18,071 bases of DNA from a bacterium (lineage in GTDB: Bacteria > Patescibacteriota > Patescibacteriia > CAIQCM01). Both the position numbers and the translations under genes were made by a program. The notes under the pieces were generated by a model that saw only the letters and a program-made list of their open reading frames with translations, was not told the origin of the DNA and did no database searches. Shown one piece after another: positions 6,612 through 13,987 of the stretch (its first letter is position 1; every line of letters begins with the position of its first letter). The DNA is taken from positions 27,797 through 45,867 of the forward strand of contig JAHFIF010000001.1 of assembly GCA_023246535.1 (NCBI GenBank), given 5' to 3'.

Positions 6612-8831
6612 ATGGACCGCACTCGCAGTCGTTATCGATCGCGTCGCGCCCTGAACCGGCGCTCCCAGTCGACCTTTTGGCCGACCATCAAATGGATCGC
6701 CGCTCTGGCGCTCGTGGCGATGGCGATCTTCGGCGCTTGGGGATACAAGCGCTATCAGGAATTCCGCGCCGACATGCCGTCGCTCGACAAGCTTAACGAA
6801 CAGCTTGACGTCTCGACGCGCGTCATCGACCGCAACGGCATTTTGATCGGCGAGATCGGCACCAAACGAAGGGTGCTGAAATACTCCGATTTTCCGCCGC
6901 TGCTCGTAAACGCGGTCATCGCCGCCGAGGATCAACGGTTCTGGCAGCACGGCGGCGTTGATTTCCGCGGCGTCGGCCGGGCCGTACTTTCCGGGATTAA
7001 ACACGGGTTCAAGTTCCGACAAGGCGCATCGTCGATCGATCAGCAGGTGGTGAAGAACTATCTTGGCTGTTCGAGCGCGACGCGCGGCTTGGTCTGCAAG
7101 ATCACGGAAATGTTCGTTGCTTGGGACATGGAGCGCGAGTACGCCAAAGAAGAAATTCTGACGATGTACTTGAACAAAATTTCCTACGGCTTCGACCATT
7201 ACGGCATCGATTCCGGCGCCCGTTTCATTTTCGGTCAGGCGCCGAAAGACCTGTCGCTGGCCCAGATCGCGCTCTTGGCCGGACTTCCACAGAGTCCGGA
7301 GAAAAAGTCGCCGTTTTCCAAGTCGACCAAGCCAAATGAGGGCCGGGCCGGGGCGATCGCGCGGCAGCATTATGTCTTGGACAGAATGTACGCCCTCGAC
7401 ATGATCTCCGAAGCCGACTACGACAAAGCCATGGCGGAAAAACTGGTGTTCGTTTCCGAACGGGCGCCCGAAGCCAATACCGGCCAGGAAGTTTTGGACT
7501 ATGTCCGAAAGTTCCTGATCAAGCAATACGGCACGATGACGCGGATCAACCGTTTGGGTTTGACCGTTCAGGTGTCGATCGACATCAAACTGCAAGCGGC
7601 CGTTAAAAAGGCGCTCATCGACGGCACGGCGGCGATCCACGCCCGCCACCCCGACCACAAAGATGCCCCGCAAGGAACCGTTGTCGTTCTCGACAGCGCT
7701 TCGGGCGAGGTTTTGGCCATGGTCGGCGGCGCGCCGTACGAGGCCGGCGGTTTGAACCATGCGTTCGCGCCGCGCGCCCCCGGATCGGTCATGAAGCTCT
7801 TCGTCTATGCCGCGGCCATTGAAAGCGGCAAGTCGCTGGGCTTGGGTTACCGGGACGAGCAGGATTGTTACGAGGAACGCGGCAAGCCGCTGTGGTGTCC
7901 GAACAACTACTCGGGCGAAAAGGCGGAATCGCCGACCATCTCGCTCATGACGGCTTTCGCCCATTCGTTCAATACCGTGGCCGTTAAACTCATGTGCGGC
8001 GCGCCGGCAGCCGGTGCGGAAGCGGATGAAACGGCGGTGACGGTCGATGAAAAAGGCGTGAGTCATGCCTTGCGGCCGCTTTCTTACTGCAAAGCGCATG
8101 GTCTTATTAAGCCGACCATTCGCATTGCCGGGGAACTCGGCATTAAGTCCGCGCTTGATCCGGAACCGTCGCTCGTCCTGGGCACGAGTCCGGTCAAACC
8201 GATCGAGATCGCGGCGGCCTACGCCACGATCGCCAATGACGGCCGTTACGTCGAACCGACGATCATCACCAAGATCCTCGGCAAGAACGCTCCGGAAATG
8301 CCGGAGCGGGTAACGCGGCAAGCGCTGGATCCGGATACGGCGGCGGCGATGAAGCAAATGCTTTGCGCCGTTGTGACGCAAGGGACGGGAAAATCGGCGG
8401 ACGGGCGGCTCACCGAACAAGTGTGCGGCAAGACCGGAACGGCGGCGGATTTTTCCGATGCCTGGTTCGCGGGTTTTGCCGGACATGTCACGGTCGTGGC
8501 GCAAGTCGGCCATGACAAAGCCTACGGCCGCGACGGTGAAAAACTCGGGCGCAGGGAAACCGGCGCCAGTGCGGCTTTGCCCATCTTCCTTGATGCGGCC
8601 AGCTACGCCCTGACCGGACAGCCGGCCGGGACGGTGCAACGGATGTCGCGCAAAGTGGTCGTGGAAAAGACGGTTGAGGAAACGGATGAAACGGCGCCGC
8701 AAGACGCCGAGCCAGCCGTACCGCTGCCGTCGGATCCAACACCATCATCGTCAGACAACAGCGCCGGCAACGACCAGCCGACGTTGGAAGAAAAGGTGAC
8801 GCTCCCGCCGATCTCCGATGAGGATAATTAG
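6612..8831 (+). CDS. Class A penicillin-binding protein (bifunctional transglycosylase/transpeptidase, PBP1A-type)
   Basis: A 739-residue peptidoglycan synthase. A short Arg-rich cytoplasmic tail precedes one membrane helix (about 24-44). The GT51 glycosyltransferase domain follows, with catalytic Glu106 in AAEDQRFWQHGGVDF, then RQGASSIDQQVVKN and an EILTMYLNKISYG segment. The transpeptidase domain has the active-site S392-V-M-K395, the S452-F-N454 motif and the K607-T-G-T610 motif, all in the expected order. A low-complexity acidic/Pro/Ser tail ends the protein. It polymerises lipid II and cross-links stem peptides outside the membrane. Unusually, eight cysteines in the extracytoplasmic part fall in four close pairs (153/162, 419/429, 462/493, 585/605), suggesting disulfides. 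It has its own promoter, an AGGAGG ribosome site and a terminator, so it is a monocistronic unit. Confidence 0.95.
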   Translation: MDRTRSRYRSRRALNRRSQSTFWPTIKWIAALALVAMAIFGAWGYKRYQEFRADMPSLDKLNEQLDVSTRVIDRNGILIGEIGTKRRVLKYSDFPPLLVNAVIAAEDQRFWQHGGVDFRGVGRAVLSGIKHGFKFRQGASSIDQQVVKNYLGCSSATRGLVCKITEMFVAWDMEREYAKEEILTMYLNKISYGFDHYGIDSGARFIFGQAPKDLSLAQIALLAGLPQSPEKKSPFSKSTKPNEGRAGAIARQHYVLDRMYALDMISEADYDKAMAEKLVFVSERAPEANTGQEVLDYVRKFLIKQYGTMTRINRLGLTVQVSIDIKLQAAVKKALIDGTAAIHARHPDHKDAPQGTVVVLDSASGEVLAMVGGAPYEAGGLNHAFAPRAPGSVMKLFVYAAAIESGKSLGLGYRDEQDCYEERGKPLWCPNNYSGEKAESPTISLMTAFAHSFNTVAVKLMCGAPAAGAEADETAVTVDEKGVSHALRPLSYCKAHGLIKPTIRIAGELGIKSALDPEPSLVLGTSPVKPIEIAAAYATIANDGRYVEPTIITKILGKNAPEMPERVTRQALDPDTAAAMKQMLCAVVTQGTGKSADGRLTEQVCGKTGTAADFSDAWFAGFAGHVTVVAQVGHDKAYGRDGEKLGRRETGASAALPIFLDAASYALTGQPAGTVQRMSRKVVVEKTVEETDETAPQDAEPAVPLPSDPTPSSSDNSAGNDQPTLEEKVTLPPISDEDN

Positions 8832-8854
8832 AGCGGTAAATCGATAGACACCTC

Positions 8855-8892
8855 AGGGCCCATGCCTCACGCATGCGGCCCTTTTATTTTTT
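8855..8892 (+). terminator. Rho-independent terminator after the PBP gene
   Basis: GGGCC-CATGC pairs with GCATG-C-GGCCC (one bulged C) around a CTCAC loop. TTTTATTTTTT follows, starting at 8882. It begins 24 nt after the PBP stop. Confidence 0.85.
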
Positions 8893-8951
8893 GTAAACCT
8901 AACGATTTAAAGGATATTTCGTCAAAAATCGGCTTAAAAACGGCTCTAATC

Positions 8952-8980
8952 TTGACATTTTCGTCATTTTATGCTAGATT
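8952..8980 (+). promoter_or_regulatory. Sigma70-type promoter with TGn extended -10, for the 9079 operon
   Basis: TTGACA (8952-8957) is a perfect -35. It is followed by a 17-nt spacer ending in TGC and the -10 TAGATT (8975-8980). The predicted transcription start is near 8987, about 90 nt before the ATG. Confidence 0.85.
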
Positions 8981-9000
8981 GTGTAGTTACCCGAGGTGTA

Positions 9001-9071
9001 TCTGTCAGAAGAAAAACCGACAGAAAACGTAATTTGATCGCCACGGGCGGTCGTTGAAAATTGAGAAGGAG
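9001..9071 (+). promoter_or_regulatory. Structured leader and Shine-Dalgarno of the 9079 operon
   Basis: TCTGTC (9001-9006) pairs with GACAGA (9019-9024). GATCGCC (9036-9042) pairs with GGCGGTC (9046-9052), with one wobble pair, around an ACG loop. TTGAAAA follows at 9054-9060 and GAAGGAGA at 9065-9072, seven bases before ATG 9079. This Shine-Dalgarno sequence decides for the ATG at 9079 over the in-frame TTG at 9061. Confidence 0.55.
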
Positions 9072-9078
9072 AATTACA

Positions 9079-10215
9079 ATGGCTGATACAGGAACAAATC
9101 CAGTTAGTTCAAAAACCGAGTCCGAACAGTCCATGCTGCGGACATTGATCGCGCAGTTGATCCCCAAGATCGTCGATGTGGCGGTCAGGATCACGCCCGA
9201 CAATATCCAGCAGGCCATCGTGAACGCGGGCGGTTTGATGAACTACATCATGCCGATCATCTCCGGCACGTTCGGTGTCGGCATGGTCAAGACGCTCGAA
9301 ACGCTGTTGGCCGGGAAAAGCTGGGCCGACCAGCTCATCGATCCGGTCGACGACTTTCGCGCCGCGTTCTTCGCCGAGTACACAAATCGCATTCGGCACA
9401 ACCTGACGGAACATCCCAAGCTTAAGGACCAGCCGGGAGTGGTGGAAACGCTTCTCCCGCCGTCGATGGTGATCATCGACCGTCATGATCCTGACCACTA
9501 CCATCACCGCGATTGCCATGTCGTCCCGCGGACCAAAAAAATTCCCGGGAAGGCTGGAAACGGTAAGGATCAAAAGGGTACGCCGGACCGGGAAGAGCCG
9601 CGTACGGATCTGCAGACGGTTCGCATCGAAACGATTCTTCGAACGAGTTGCCGCGTTGCTCATTGCTGCGCCGGCTACTTCGATCAGGATATCGACAAGA
9701 TGTTGGCCAATGCGACCAAGCTCCTGAAGGCGGCCGGGCCAAAAGAGAAAAAGCCCGGCAACAGCTTCACGACCTTCCTGGGTCGGGCGCTGCTGGGAAA
9801 GATCGAGGGCGTCGATGTCGCCAAGGCCTCGGCGCTGCAGAAGCTTTTCTATCAGCTGACGCCGTACGAAACGGGGCACCTGCACGAGATCGACAACGAC
9901 CTCGAGTTCGTGGCCCTGTGCTCGGCGAATAACCTCGACGAGTTAAGAAGGCTGATCAAAGCGTCCCGCGATCGGAAATTCACCACGGCCTTGGCTGACA
10001 TGGTCGGGGTTCCGGCCGGCGCGGTGCAAAACACGGTGCACGCCGTCAAAGCGGCGGCGGGCAAAGTGGCAGCGGTCATTCCGGGAATCCCCGGGAAGAT
10101 CGAAGCGTATGCCGCGCAACTGCGCGCGGATGACATCTCGCTGGCAACAGCCATGCGCGATGCAAGACAAAAACGAAAACAAGAACGAGCTGCCCGACGG
10201 GCAGGAAAGGCATAG
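9079..10215 (+). CDS. Membrane-associated protein of unknown function (first gene of two-gene operon)
   Basis: I do not recognise this 378-residue protein. There is no classical signal peptide. An amphipathic/hydrophobic stretch (about 22-36) and a more hydrophobic one (about 50-72, GGLMNYIMPIISGTFGVGMV) precede a mixed helical region. Residues about 205-325 are charged and alpha-helical (for example IDNDLEFVALCSANNLDELRRLIKASRDR). An Ala-rich stretch with VAAVIPGIPG and a very basic C-terminus (KQERAARRAGKA) end the protein. Residues 135-147 (RHDPDHYHHRDCH) look out of character; the +1 frame there reads like a transmembrane helix, so paired frameshifts or sequencing errors are suspected (see findings). 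Expression signals are strong: a consensus promoter and Shine-Dalgarno sequence. The next gene starts three bases after the stop, so the two proteins probably act together. Confidence 0.65.
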   Translation: MADTGTNPVSSKTESEQSMLRTLIAQLIPKIVDVAVRITPDNIQQAIVNAGGLMNYIMPIISGTFGVGMVKTLETLLAGKSWADQLIDPVDDFRAAFFAEYTNRIRHNLTEHPKLKDQPGVVETLLPPSMVIIDRHDPDHYHHRDCHVVPRTKKIPGKAGNGKDQKGTPDREEPRTDLQTVRIETILRTSCRVAHCCAGYFDQDIDKMLANATKLLKAAGPKEKKPGNSFTTFLGRALLGKIEGVDVAKASALQKLFYQLTPYETGHLHEIDNDLEFVALCSANNLDELRRLIKASRDRKFTTALADMVGVPAGAVQNTVHAVKAAAGKVAAVIPGIPGKIEAYAAQLRADDISLATAMRDARQKRKQERAARRAGKA

Positions 10216-10218
10216 ACA

Positions 10219-11547
10219 ATGGGAATCGTTAAATTCTTGATAGGTGACGCGGCGCGGATCGTAGGCTTGTTTCACGCCTACAATAAGCGCTCAACCATCA
10301 GCGAGGCGTTTAAAGACGCCATTGACTACCTGACGGACAGCGACTTTTCCGTCGCGGCTCAGAAAAAGGCCAAGGCTGCCTGGACCGGTTTTGTGCAGCG
10401 CATGAGCTTTGCGCAAAACCTCCTGGTGATCGGCACGGGGCTGGGGTTGATCCTCGGCGTCGCGGCCATGGTCTCGACCGAATATGCCGAACGGATCGGC
10501 ACGGGCGGTTTGGCCATCTTCGCCTTTTTGTCCATGATCGCACTGGGAATCATGGGGCTGGATCTCATGAAGACCACGATCATCAGACAGGCCATCACCG
10601 TCCTTATGGTGATGATCTATCACGGCGGTGCGGTTTTCAAGCAATTGTTGCCGCAGATCATCGTCGGCAATTGGAGCGCCTCCAAGGTTCTTCAACAATG
10701 CTACGATGCCGCCGAGAAGACGGTCGAGACCCTTTACACGATCTACATTGGAGCGAACGCCTTTGTGCTCTTCGTTCTGCTGGCGAGCTTGTTGAAGGGG
10801 AACTTCCTCGATCCGATCAGTCTCTTCGCCACCGTCATCGTCTGCTTCTTGGCCACGGCTTGGGCAATTCGTTTTTCCAAGGACGTGGTCATCCTGAAGT
10901 ACGTTTCTGCGGCCTTGGTCGTAGCGACGTTCACGACGGTTTTGGGCGGCTCGGCTTGGGCGGCGTATAAGCGTACCGACGCTTACCGCGCCGGCCTGGT
11001 CGTCGATGCCGGCGAGCGGGTCAAGAAGGGAATCGAAAAGACGGGCGATAAGGACATGATCGGCCAAGACGCCTATGAGGACCTGACCGCCGGAAAGCGC
11101 GCTTCGGCCATGATGAAGGCGACGGCGCGGGTTGTGGCGGGGACGGCTTCGTCAGCTGATCGCGCCTTGCTCGGAACGGCGATTTGCGCCGACCTCGACG
11201 CGATCGTCGCCATCCGCGGCAAGAAAGGCCAAGACAAGTGCGATCGCGAAGAGGTGAAAGAACGCATGGCGCGCGCCGATGATACGGCGCACGGCCGCGT
11301 GTCGCTCGTCACCGTTCGCGATTGCGTAACGGAAAGAAACGAAGCCAAAGCGGCGGAAGAAAAGAAGAAGGCCGACGAAAAGAAGGCCGCCGCCAGGGCT
11401 GCTGCCGCGCTCAAAGAGCAGCAAGAAAAAGCCGCCAGCAGCGGATCAGCCGGCAAGAGCGTCGCCAGCGCGGGAAGTCCCACGCCGGCGGCCGCTCAAG
11501 CCGTCAATCCGTTTTCCAAGTTCCGTGTCGAGCACGGACTACAATAA
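10219..11547 (+). CDS. Polytopic membrane protein of unknown function with Ala/Lys-rich coiled-coil tail
   Basis: A 442-residue protein I cannot place in a named family. About six transmembrane helices are visible (roughly 67-86, 96-117, 122-140, 173-192, 200-217, 224-244) after a 60-residue soluble N-terminus. The second half (245-442) is soluble. It has a helical domain with three Cys (in AICADLDA, DKCDREE and RDCVTE), a Lys/Ala/Glu-rich predicted coiled coil (about 373-400), an Ala/Ser/Pro linker and the end NPFSKFRVEHGLQ. The ATG has an AGGAAAGG ribosome site at 10203-10210 and lies 3 nt after the previous stop. The number of helices and the long coiled tail would suit a membrane platform or scaffold. 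That is inference from architecture only. Confidence 0.7.
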   Translation: MGIVKFLIGDAARIVGLFHAYNKRSTISEAFKDAIDYLTDSDFSVAAQKKAKAAWTGFVQRMSFAQNLLVIGTGLGLILGVAAMVSTEYAERIGTGGLAIFAFLSMIALGIMGLDLMKTTIIRQAITVLMVMIYHGGAVFKQLLPQIIVGNWSASKVLQQCYDAAEKTVETLYTIYIGANAFVLFVLLASLLKGNFLDPISLFATVIVCFLATAWAIRFSKDVVILKYVSAALVVATFTTVLGGSAWAAYKRTDAYRAGLVVDAGERVKKGIEKTGDKDMIGQDAYEDLTAGKRASAMMKATARVVAGTASSADRALLGTAICADLDAIVAIRGKKGQDKCDREEVKERMARADDTAHGRVSLVTVRDCVTERNEAKAAEEKKKADEKKAAARAAAALKEQQEKAASSGSAGKSVASAGSPTPAAAQAVNPFSKFRVEHGLQ

Positions 11548-11570
11548 AATAGCCTCTTCGTGAGGTTCGC

Positions 11571-11601
11571 GGGCCGCGTGCAACTTGCACGCGGCCCTTT
11601 T
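11571..11601 (+). terminator. Strong Rho-independent terminator of the 9079-11547 operon
   Basis: A perfect 11-bp stem, GGGCCGCGTGC (11571-11581) with GCACGCGGCCC (11587-11597), closes an AACTT loop and is followed by TTTT. A small CCTC-TTCGT-GAGG hairpin (11553-11565) precedes it. Confidence 0.88.
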
Positions 11602-11654
11602 CATATTCAGTTGAAAAATAACGTTGATTTTATGGCATTTTTTGGCTAACTATC

Positions 11655-11683
11655 TTGACAAAATCGCATTTTTGTGTTATCCT
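11655..11683 (+). promoter_or_regulatory. Sigma70-type promoter with TGn extended -10, for the lipoprotein operon
   Basis: TTGACA (11655-11660), a 17-nt spacer, then TATCCT (11678-11683) preceded by TGT. The predicted start near 11690 leaves a leader of about 70 nt. Confidence 0.82.
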
Positions 11684-11711
11684 GTGTTGTTATGGTGGAA
11701 TGGGTAGATTC

Positions 11712-11755
11712 TTGAAAATTTGCAACAATTTTTCCGCCAAAGGCGGAGAGGAGAG
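11712..11755 (+). promoter_or_regulatory. Leader hairpin next to the Shine-Dalgarno of the lipoprotein operon
   Basis: TTGAAAA lies at 11712-11718. TCCGCC (11733-11738) pairs with GGCGGA (11742-11747) over an AAA loop, and the stem borders the AGAGGAGAG ribosome site (11747-11755) that serves ATG 11760. A stem touching the Shine-Dalgarno sequence could modulate initiation. Confidence 0.5.
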
Positions 11756-11759
11756 TTCG

Positions 11760-12446
11760 ATGAAGCGTTACATCATTTCTGTCTGTCTGCTCGCGTCTCT
11801 TGGTTGCGGAACGGTCGGCGTCACCTGGACCGAACAGGATCAGGTCAAGCCGGTCGCGACGCTCTCGGCCGAAACCGGTCTGGTCGATTGCGGACTGGCT
11901 CCCGGCGGCAAGACGCGTATCTATGGTTTGGCGATCTTCGACAACCCGAACATCGCCGCCGCCCAGGGCAACGGGATTGTCCTTCGCGAATCCGCCTACT
12001 TCATCAGCGTCTGCACGCAAGCGCGGGCGCTCGAGCGGGCCAGCGGAATTTCCTACGGCGCTAACAGCGTCTGGGGAAACAAGGGCGAGGTCAAATCGGC
12101 CAAGGCCTTGAAGCTCGCGGCCAAAGCGGCCAAAGACGTTGATGCCCTGAGCAAGGCGATGGAAGAAGACTGGAACGCCAGAAACGGCAAAGGCCAAGCG
12201 GCAGCCAGTCCGGCTCCGGCAGCAACGCCGGCCCCGGCGGTCGTCGCCACCAATCTGGTCGACAGCATCAATGCTTCCCGCAACTATGCGGAACTGATCG
12301 CCGTGCTCGAGTACGAGGCCTCGGTCAATCGTGACCGCGCCGATCTGTGCAATGCGTTCGCGGCCAAGCTGCGAATGAAAATGGCCGAACCGAACAACGA
12401 CTTTGCCAACGACCGAAAGGAAGTTGGCCGGGCCTTCAAACGATAG
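11760..12446 (+). CDS. Putative lipoprotein of unknown function (first of pair)
   Basis: A 228-residue exported protein that I do not recognise. The N-terminus MKRYIISVCLLASLGC is a short lipoprotein-type signal peptide, with Cys16 the likely lipidated residue (the -3 position is Ser rather than the favoured Leu). The mature part has a globular N-terminal domain (about 17-130) with Cys in LVDCG and ISVCTQ. An Ala/Lys-rich helix leads to an Ala/Pro linker (about 142-160), followed by a C-terminal helical domain (NYAELIAVLEYEASVNRDRADLC...). The linker between two domains suits a protein reaching across the cell wall. The start is set by the AGAGGAGAG ribosome site; a longer in-frame extension from TTG 11655 would run through the promoter and is rejected. 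It is the first gene of a two-gene operon with the next lipoprotein. Confidence 0.72.
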   Translation: MKRYIISVCLLASLGCGTVGVTWTEQDQVKPVATLSAETGLVDCGLAPGGKTRIYGLAIFDNPNIAAAQGNGIVLRESAYFISVCTQARALERASGISYGANSVWGNKGEVKSAKALKLAAKAAKDVDALSKAMEEDWNARNGKGQAAASPAPAATPAPAVVATNLVDSINASRNYAELIAVLEYEASVNRDRADLCNAFAAKLRMKMAEPNNDFANDRKEVGRAFKR

Positions 12447-12459
12447 AAAGGAAAACAAC

Positions 12460-13110
12460 ATGCAAAAGTTGCATTTGACGATCGTCGCTCTGTTCTTCTT
12501 GATCGGCTGCGGAACCATGGCCGCTCCGGCCAGCATTCCAACGCCGGTCGCGCCTTCGCCGGGCACCGCCCTCCGTCAGTCGGCCTTGCCGCCCTTGGGC
12601 GCCTGCCCTCCCGGCACGCCGCGCTACCGCTGCAAGACGCTCGTGAACGCCACCATGCACATCTTGGTGGTGGCCTACATTGACAACCAGCGTCTGCCGA
12701 GCCTGTTTCCGTACGGCGGCCGCGTTCCGCTGGCACGTTTGTTGCCGGGGGAAAAAACCCAATTCGCGCTTCCGGAGGTATGCACCCGCTACGACAAGGA
12801 CGGCTACTGCGTTTATGCGGTCACGGCCGACGCTTACGAAGGCACGGACGCAACGCTTGATCCGCAGCTGACCGGGCGTGAGCTGTCCTATGTTCCCGTT
12901 CTGACCGAAGCGACGCGGCACTGTTACTACATGGAATTCGCCGTGCCCCGCTCCGGCGACAAGTTCAATTGGCCGGTCGCCATCCAGGACCCGGATAATC
13001 GGACCTGTCCGAACAAGATCGTGCCCAAGGGCAAAGAAAAGATCGACGCTGTTCCGGACGATGATGACTCGTCGGACGAAGACAACGGCAAGAACTCTCC
13101 GAAGAGTTAA
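12460..13110 (+). CDS. Putative lipoprotein of unknown function (second of pair)
   Basis: A 216-residue protein without a recognised family. MQKLHLTIVALFFLIGC is a good lipoprotein signal peptide with an LIGC lipobox (Cys17). The mature protein starts with a Pro/Ser/Ala-rich spacer. A compact domain follows (about 45-185) containing six Cys (in GACPP, YRCK, EVCTR, GYCVY, RHCYY and RTCPN), an even number compatible with three disulfides. It ends in an acidic tail, roughly DAVPDDDDSSDEDNG. Tyr-rich beta-like strands suggest a small disulfide-stabilised beta domain. ATG 12460 has a GAAAGGAAA ribosome site and lies 13 nt after the stop of the first lipoprotein gene. The strong terminator at 13129 closes the operon. 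Confidence 0.75.
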   Translation: MQKLHLTIVALFFLIGCGTMAAPASIPTPVAPSPGTALRQSALPPLGACPPGTPRYRCKTLVNATMHILVVAYIDNQRLPSLFPYGGRVPLARLLPGEKTQFALPEVCTRYDKDGYCVYAVTADAYEGTDATLDPQLTGRELSYVPVLTEATRHCYYMEFAVPRSGDKFNWPVAIQDPDNRTCPNKIVPKGKEKIDAVPDDDDSSDEDNGKNSPKS

Positions 13111-13128
13111 GTAGTTCCTCGAAACGCA

Positions 13129-13162
13129 AACGCCCGCTGGTCGAAACCGGCGGGCGTTTTTT
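13129..13162. terminator. Terminator between the convergent lipoprotein and pilin operons
   Basis: A stem of about 13 bp, AACGCCCGCTGGT with ACCGGCGGGCGTT (one U-G), encloses CGAA and is followed by TTTTTT on the plus strand. On the minus strand the 3' side reads GTTTGCGTTTC, so it may also end the pilin-like transcript, less efficiently. Confidence 0.85.
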
Positions 13163-13185
13163 AAATTTAATTATGAAAAAAGTTT

Positions 13186-13602
13186 TTAAAAACTCGGAGC
13201 CATCAAGCCGTCGCCGGGGCAGGCGGATTGGTGTCCGCTCGCGCACAGGATCAACGGGACGACATAGGCGACAATGGCATAGGAAAGAAGAACGATCACC
13301 AACCCGATTGTCGCGCGACTCAGCGTTTCTTTGGATTTGGTCACCTTGTCGCTGTCGCCGCCGGCCGTCATCCAGTTGTAGCCGGCATAGACCATCATGA
13401 CGAGAACGATCACGCCGGTTAAGGCCAGAGCCGCGCTGATGATCCCGGAAACCAGGGAGATCAGGGTGAATTCCGGCGTTGCGCCGTTGGAAGCGCCGGT
13501 ATAGCTGGCCGCTTGTCCGGCATTGGTCAGATGGCTGTTGATGATCTGGCTCGGGGATTGCGACGTGGTCGCCGGATCGGCGGCTAAAAGGAATTTTGAC
13601 AT
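13186..13602 (-). CDS. T4SS pilin-like small membrane protein (pilin-like 7th in operon)
   Basis: A 138-residue protein of the CPR T4SS-pilin-like type (VirB2/TrbC-like fold; compare Pfam T4SS_pilin). Two helices (about 48-73 and 92-118) flank the signature MVYAGYNWMTAGGDSDKVTK. Unlike the other copies it has no signal peptide: MSKFLLAADPATTSQ leads straight to a polar Ser/Thr/Gly region. The tail carries two Cys (LCASGHQSACPGDG). The ATG lies 1 nt after the stop of the gene before it in the operon, suggesting translational coupling; there is no own Shine-Dalgarno sequence. It is the last gene of the seven-gene operon. A role as structural subunit or accessory membrane protein is inferred from the family resemblance only. 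Confidence 0.82.
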   Translation of the reverse strand: MSKFLLAADPATTSQSPSQIINSHLTNAGQAASYTGASNGATPEFTLISLVSGIISAALALTGVIVLVMMVYAGYNWMTAGGDSDKVTKSKETLSRATIGLVIVLLSYAIVAYVVPLILCASGHQSACPGDGLMAPSF

Positions 13603-13603
13603 A

Positions 13604-13963
13604 TTATTTGATGGTGGTGGTGAGCACGGCGGCTAAAATGTAATGCGTGATCGCATAAGCGCCGAGGACGATGATGAGGCCGATGGTCGAGTTGATGATC
13701 GTGTTCTTTGATTTTTCCACCTTGGCTTCGTCACCGCGGGCGATCATCCAAATGTAGCCGGCATAGACGATGAGCACCAGGAAGATAACGCCTAAAATGG
13801 CTAAGAGCGCGGTGATCACCGTGCCGATGATCACGTCAATGCTGGTGTCCTTGTATCCGGCGTTCTTTTCCGCCGTTGTTTTAAGCAGCGATCCGCCCAG
13901 GTCTTGCGCCTTGGCGGCAAGCGGGAGAAAAAAGGCGGCGATTGAAGCGATGGTCTTTTTCAT
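13604..13963 (-). CDS. T4SS pilin-like small membrane protein (6th in operon)
   Basis: A 119-residue protein. The signal peptide MKKTIASIAAFFLPLAAKA ends in a typical AxA site. A short polar stretch follows, then helix one (about 46-72), the loop YAGYIWMIARGDEAKVEKSK and helix two (about 88-112). This is the simplest copy, without Cys or extra domains, and so closest to a minimal VirB2-like pilin of two membrane helices joined by a short cytoplasmic loop. The DNA of the loop region is almost identical to that of the 5th gene (3 differences over 69 nt), pointing to recent duplication or gene conversion. No clear Shine-Dalgarno sequence precedes it. Confidence 0.88.
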   Translation of the reverse strand: MKKTIASIAAFFLPLAAKAQDLGGSLLKTTAEKNAGYKDTSIDVIIGTVITALLAILGVIFLVLIVYAGYIWMIARGDEAKVEKSKNTIINSTIGLIIVLGAYAITHYILAAVLTTTIK

Positions 13964-13987
13964 AGTTCTGGCAGTTGCAAATTTTTA

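Noticed and set aside
6597..8702. 701-codon open frame opposite the PBP gene
   Set aside because: It is the antisense shadow of a GC-rich gene, Arg/Gly/His-rich, with no recognisable domain; the plus strand has complete PBP motifs, promoter, ribosome site and terminator.
9485..9727. 80-codon plus-strand frame inside the 9079 gene as a separate small gene
   Set aside because: Only its first 15-17 codons look real, and these fit a frameshifted piece of the host gene; the rest is Arg-rich shadow and there is no ribosome site.
11655..11759. N-terminal extension of the first lipoprotein from a TTG codon
   Set aside because: It would translate the promoter's own -35/-10 and displace the signal peptide; the ribosome site serves ATG 11760.
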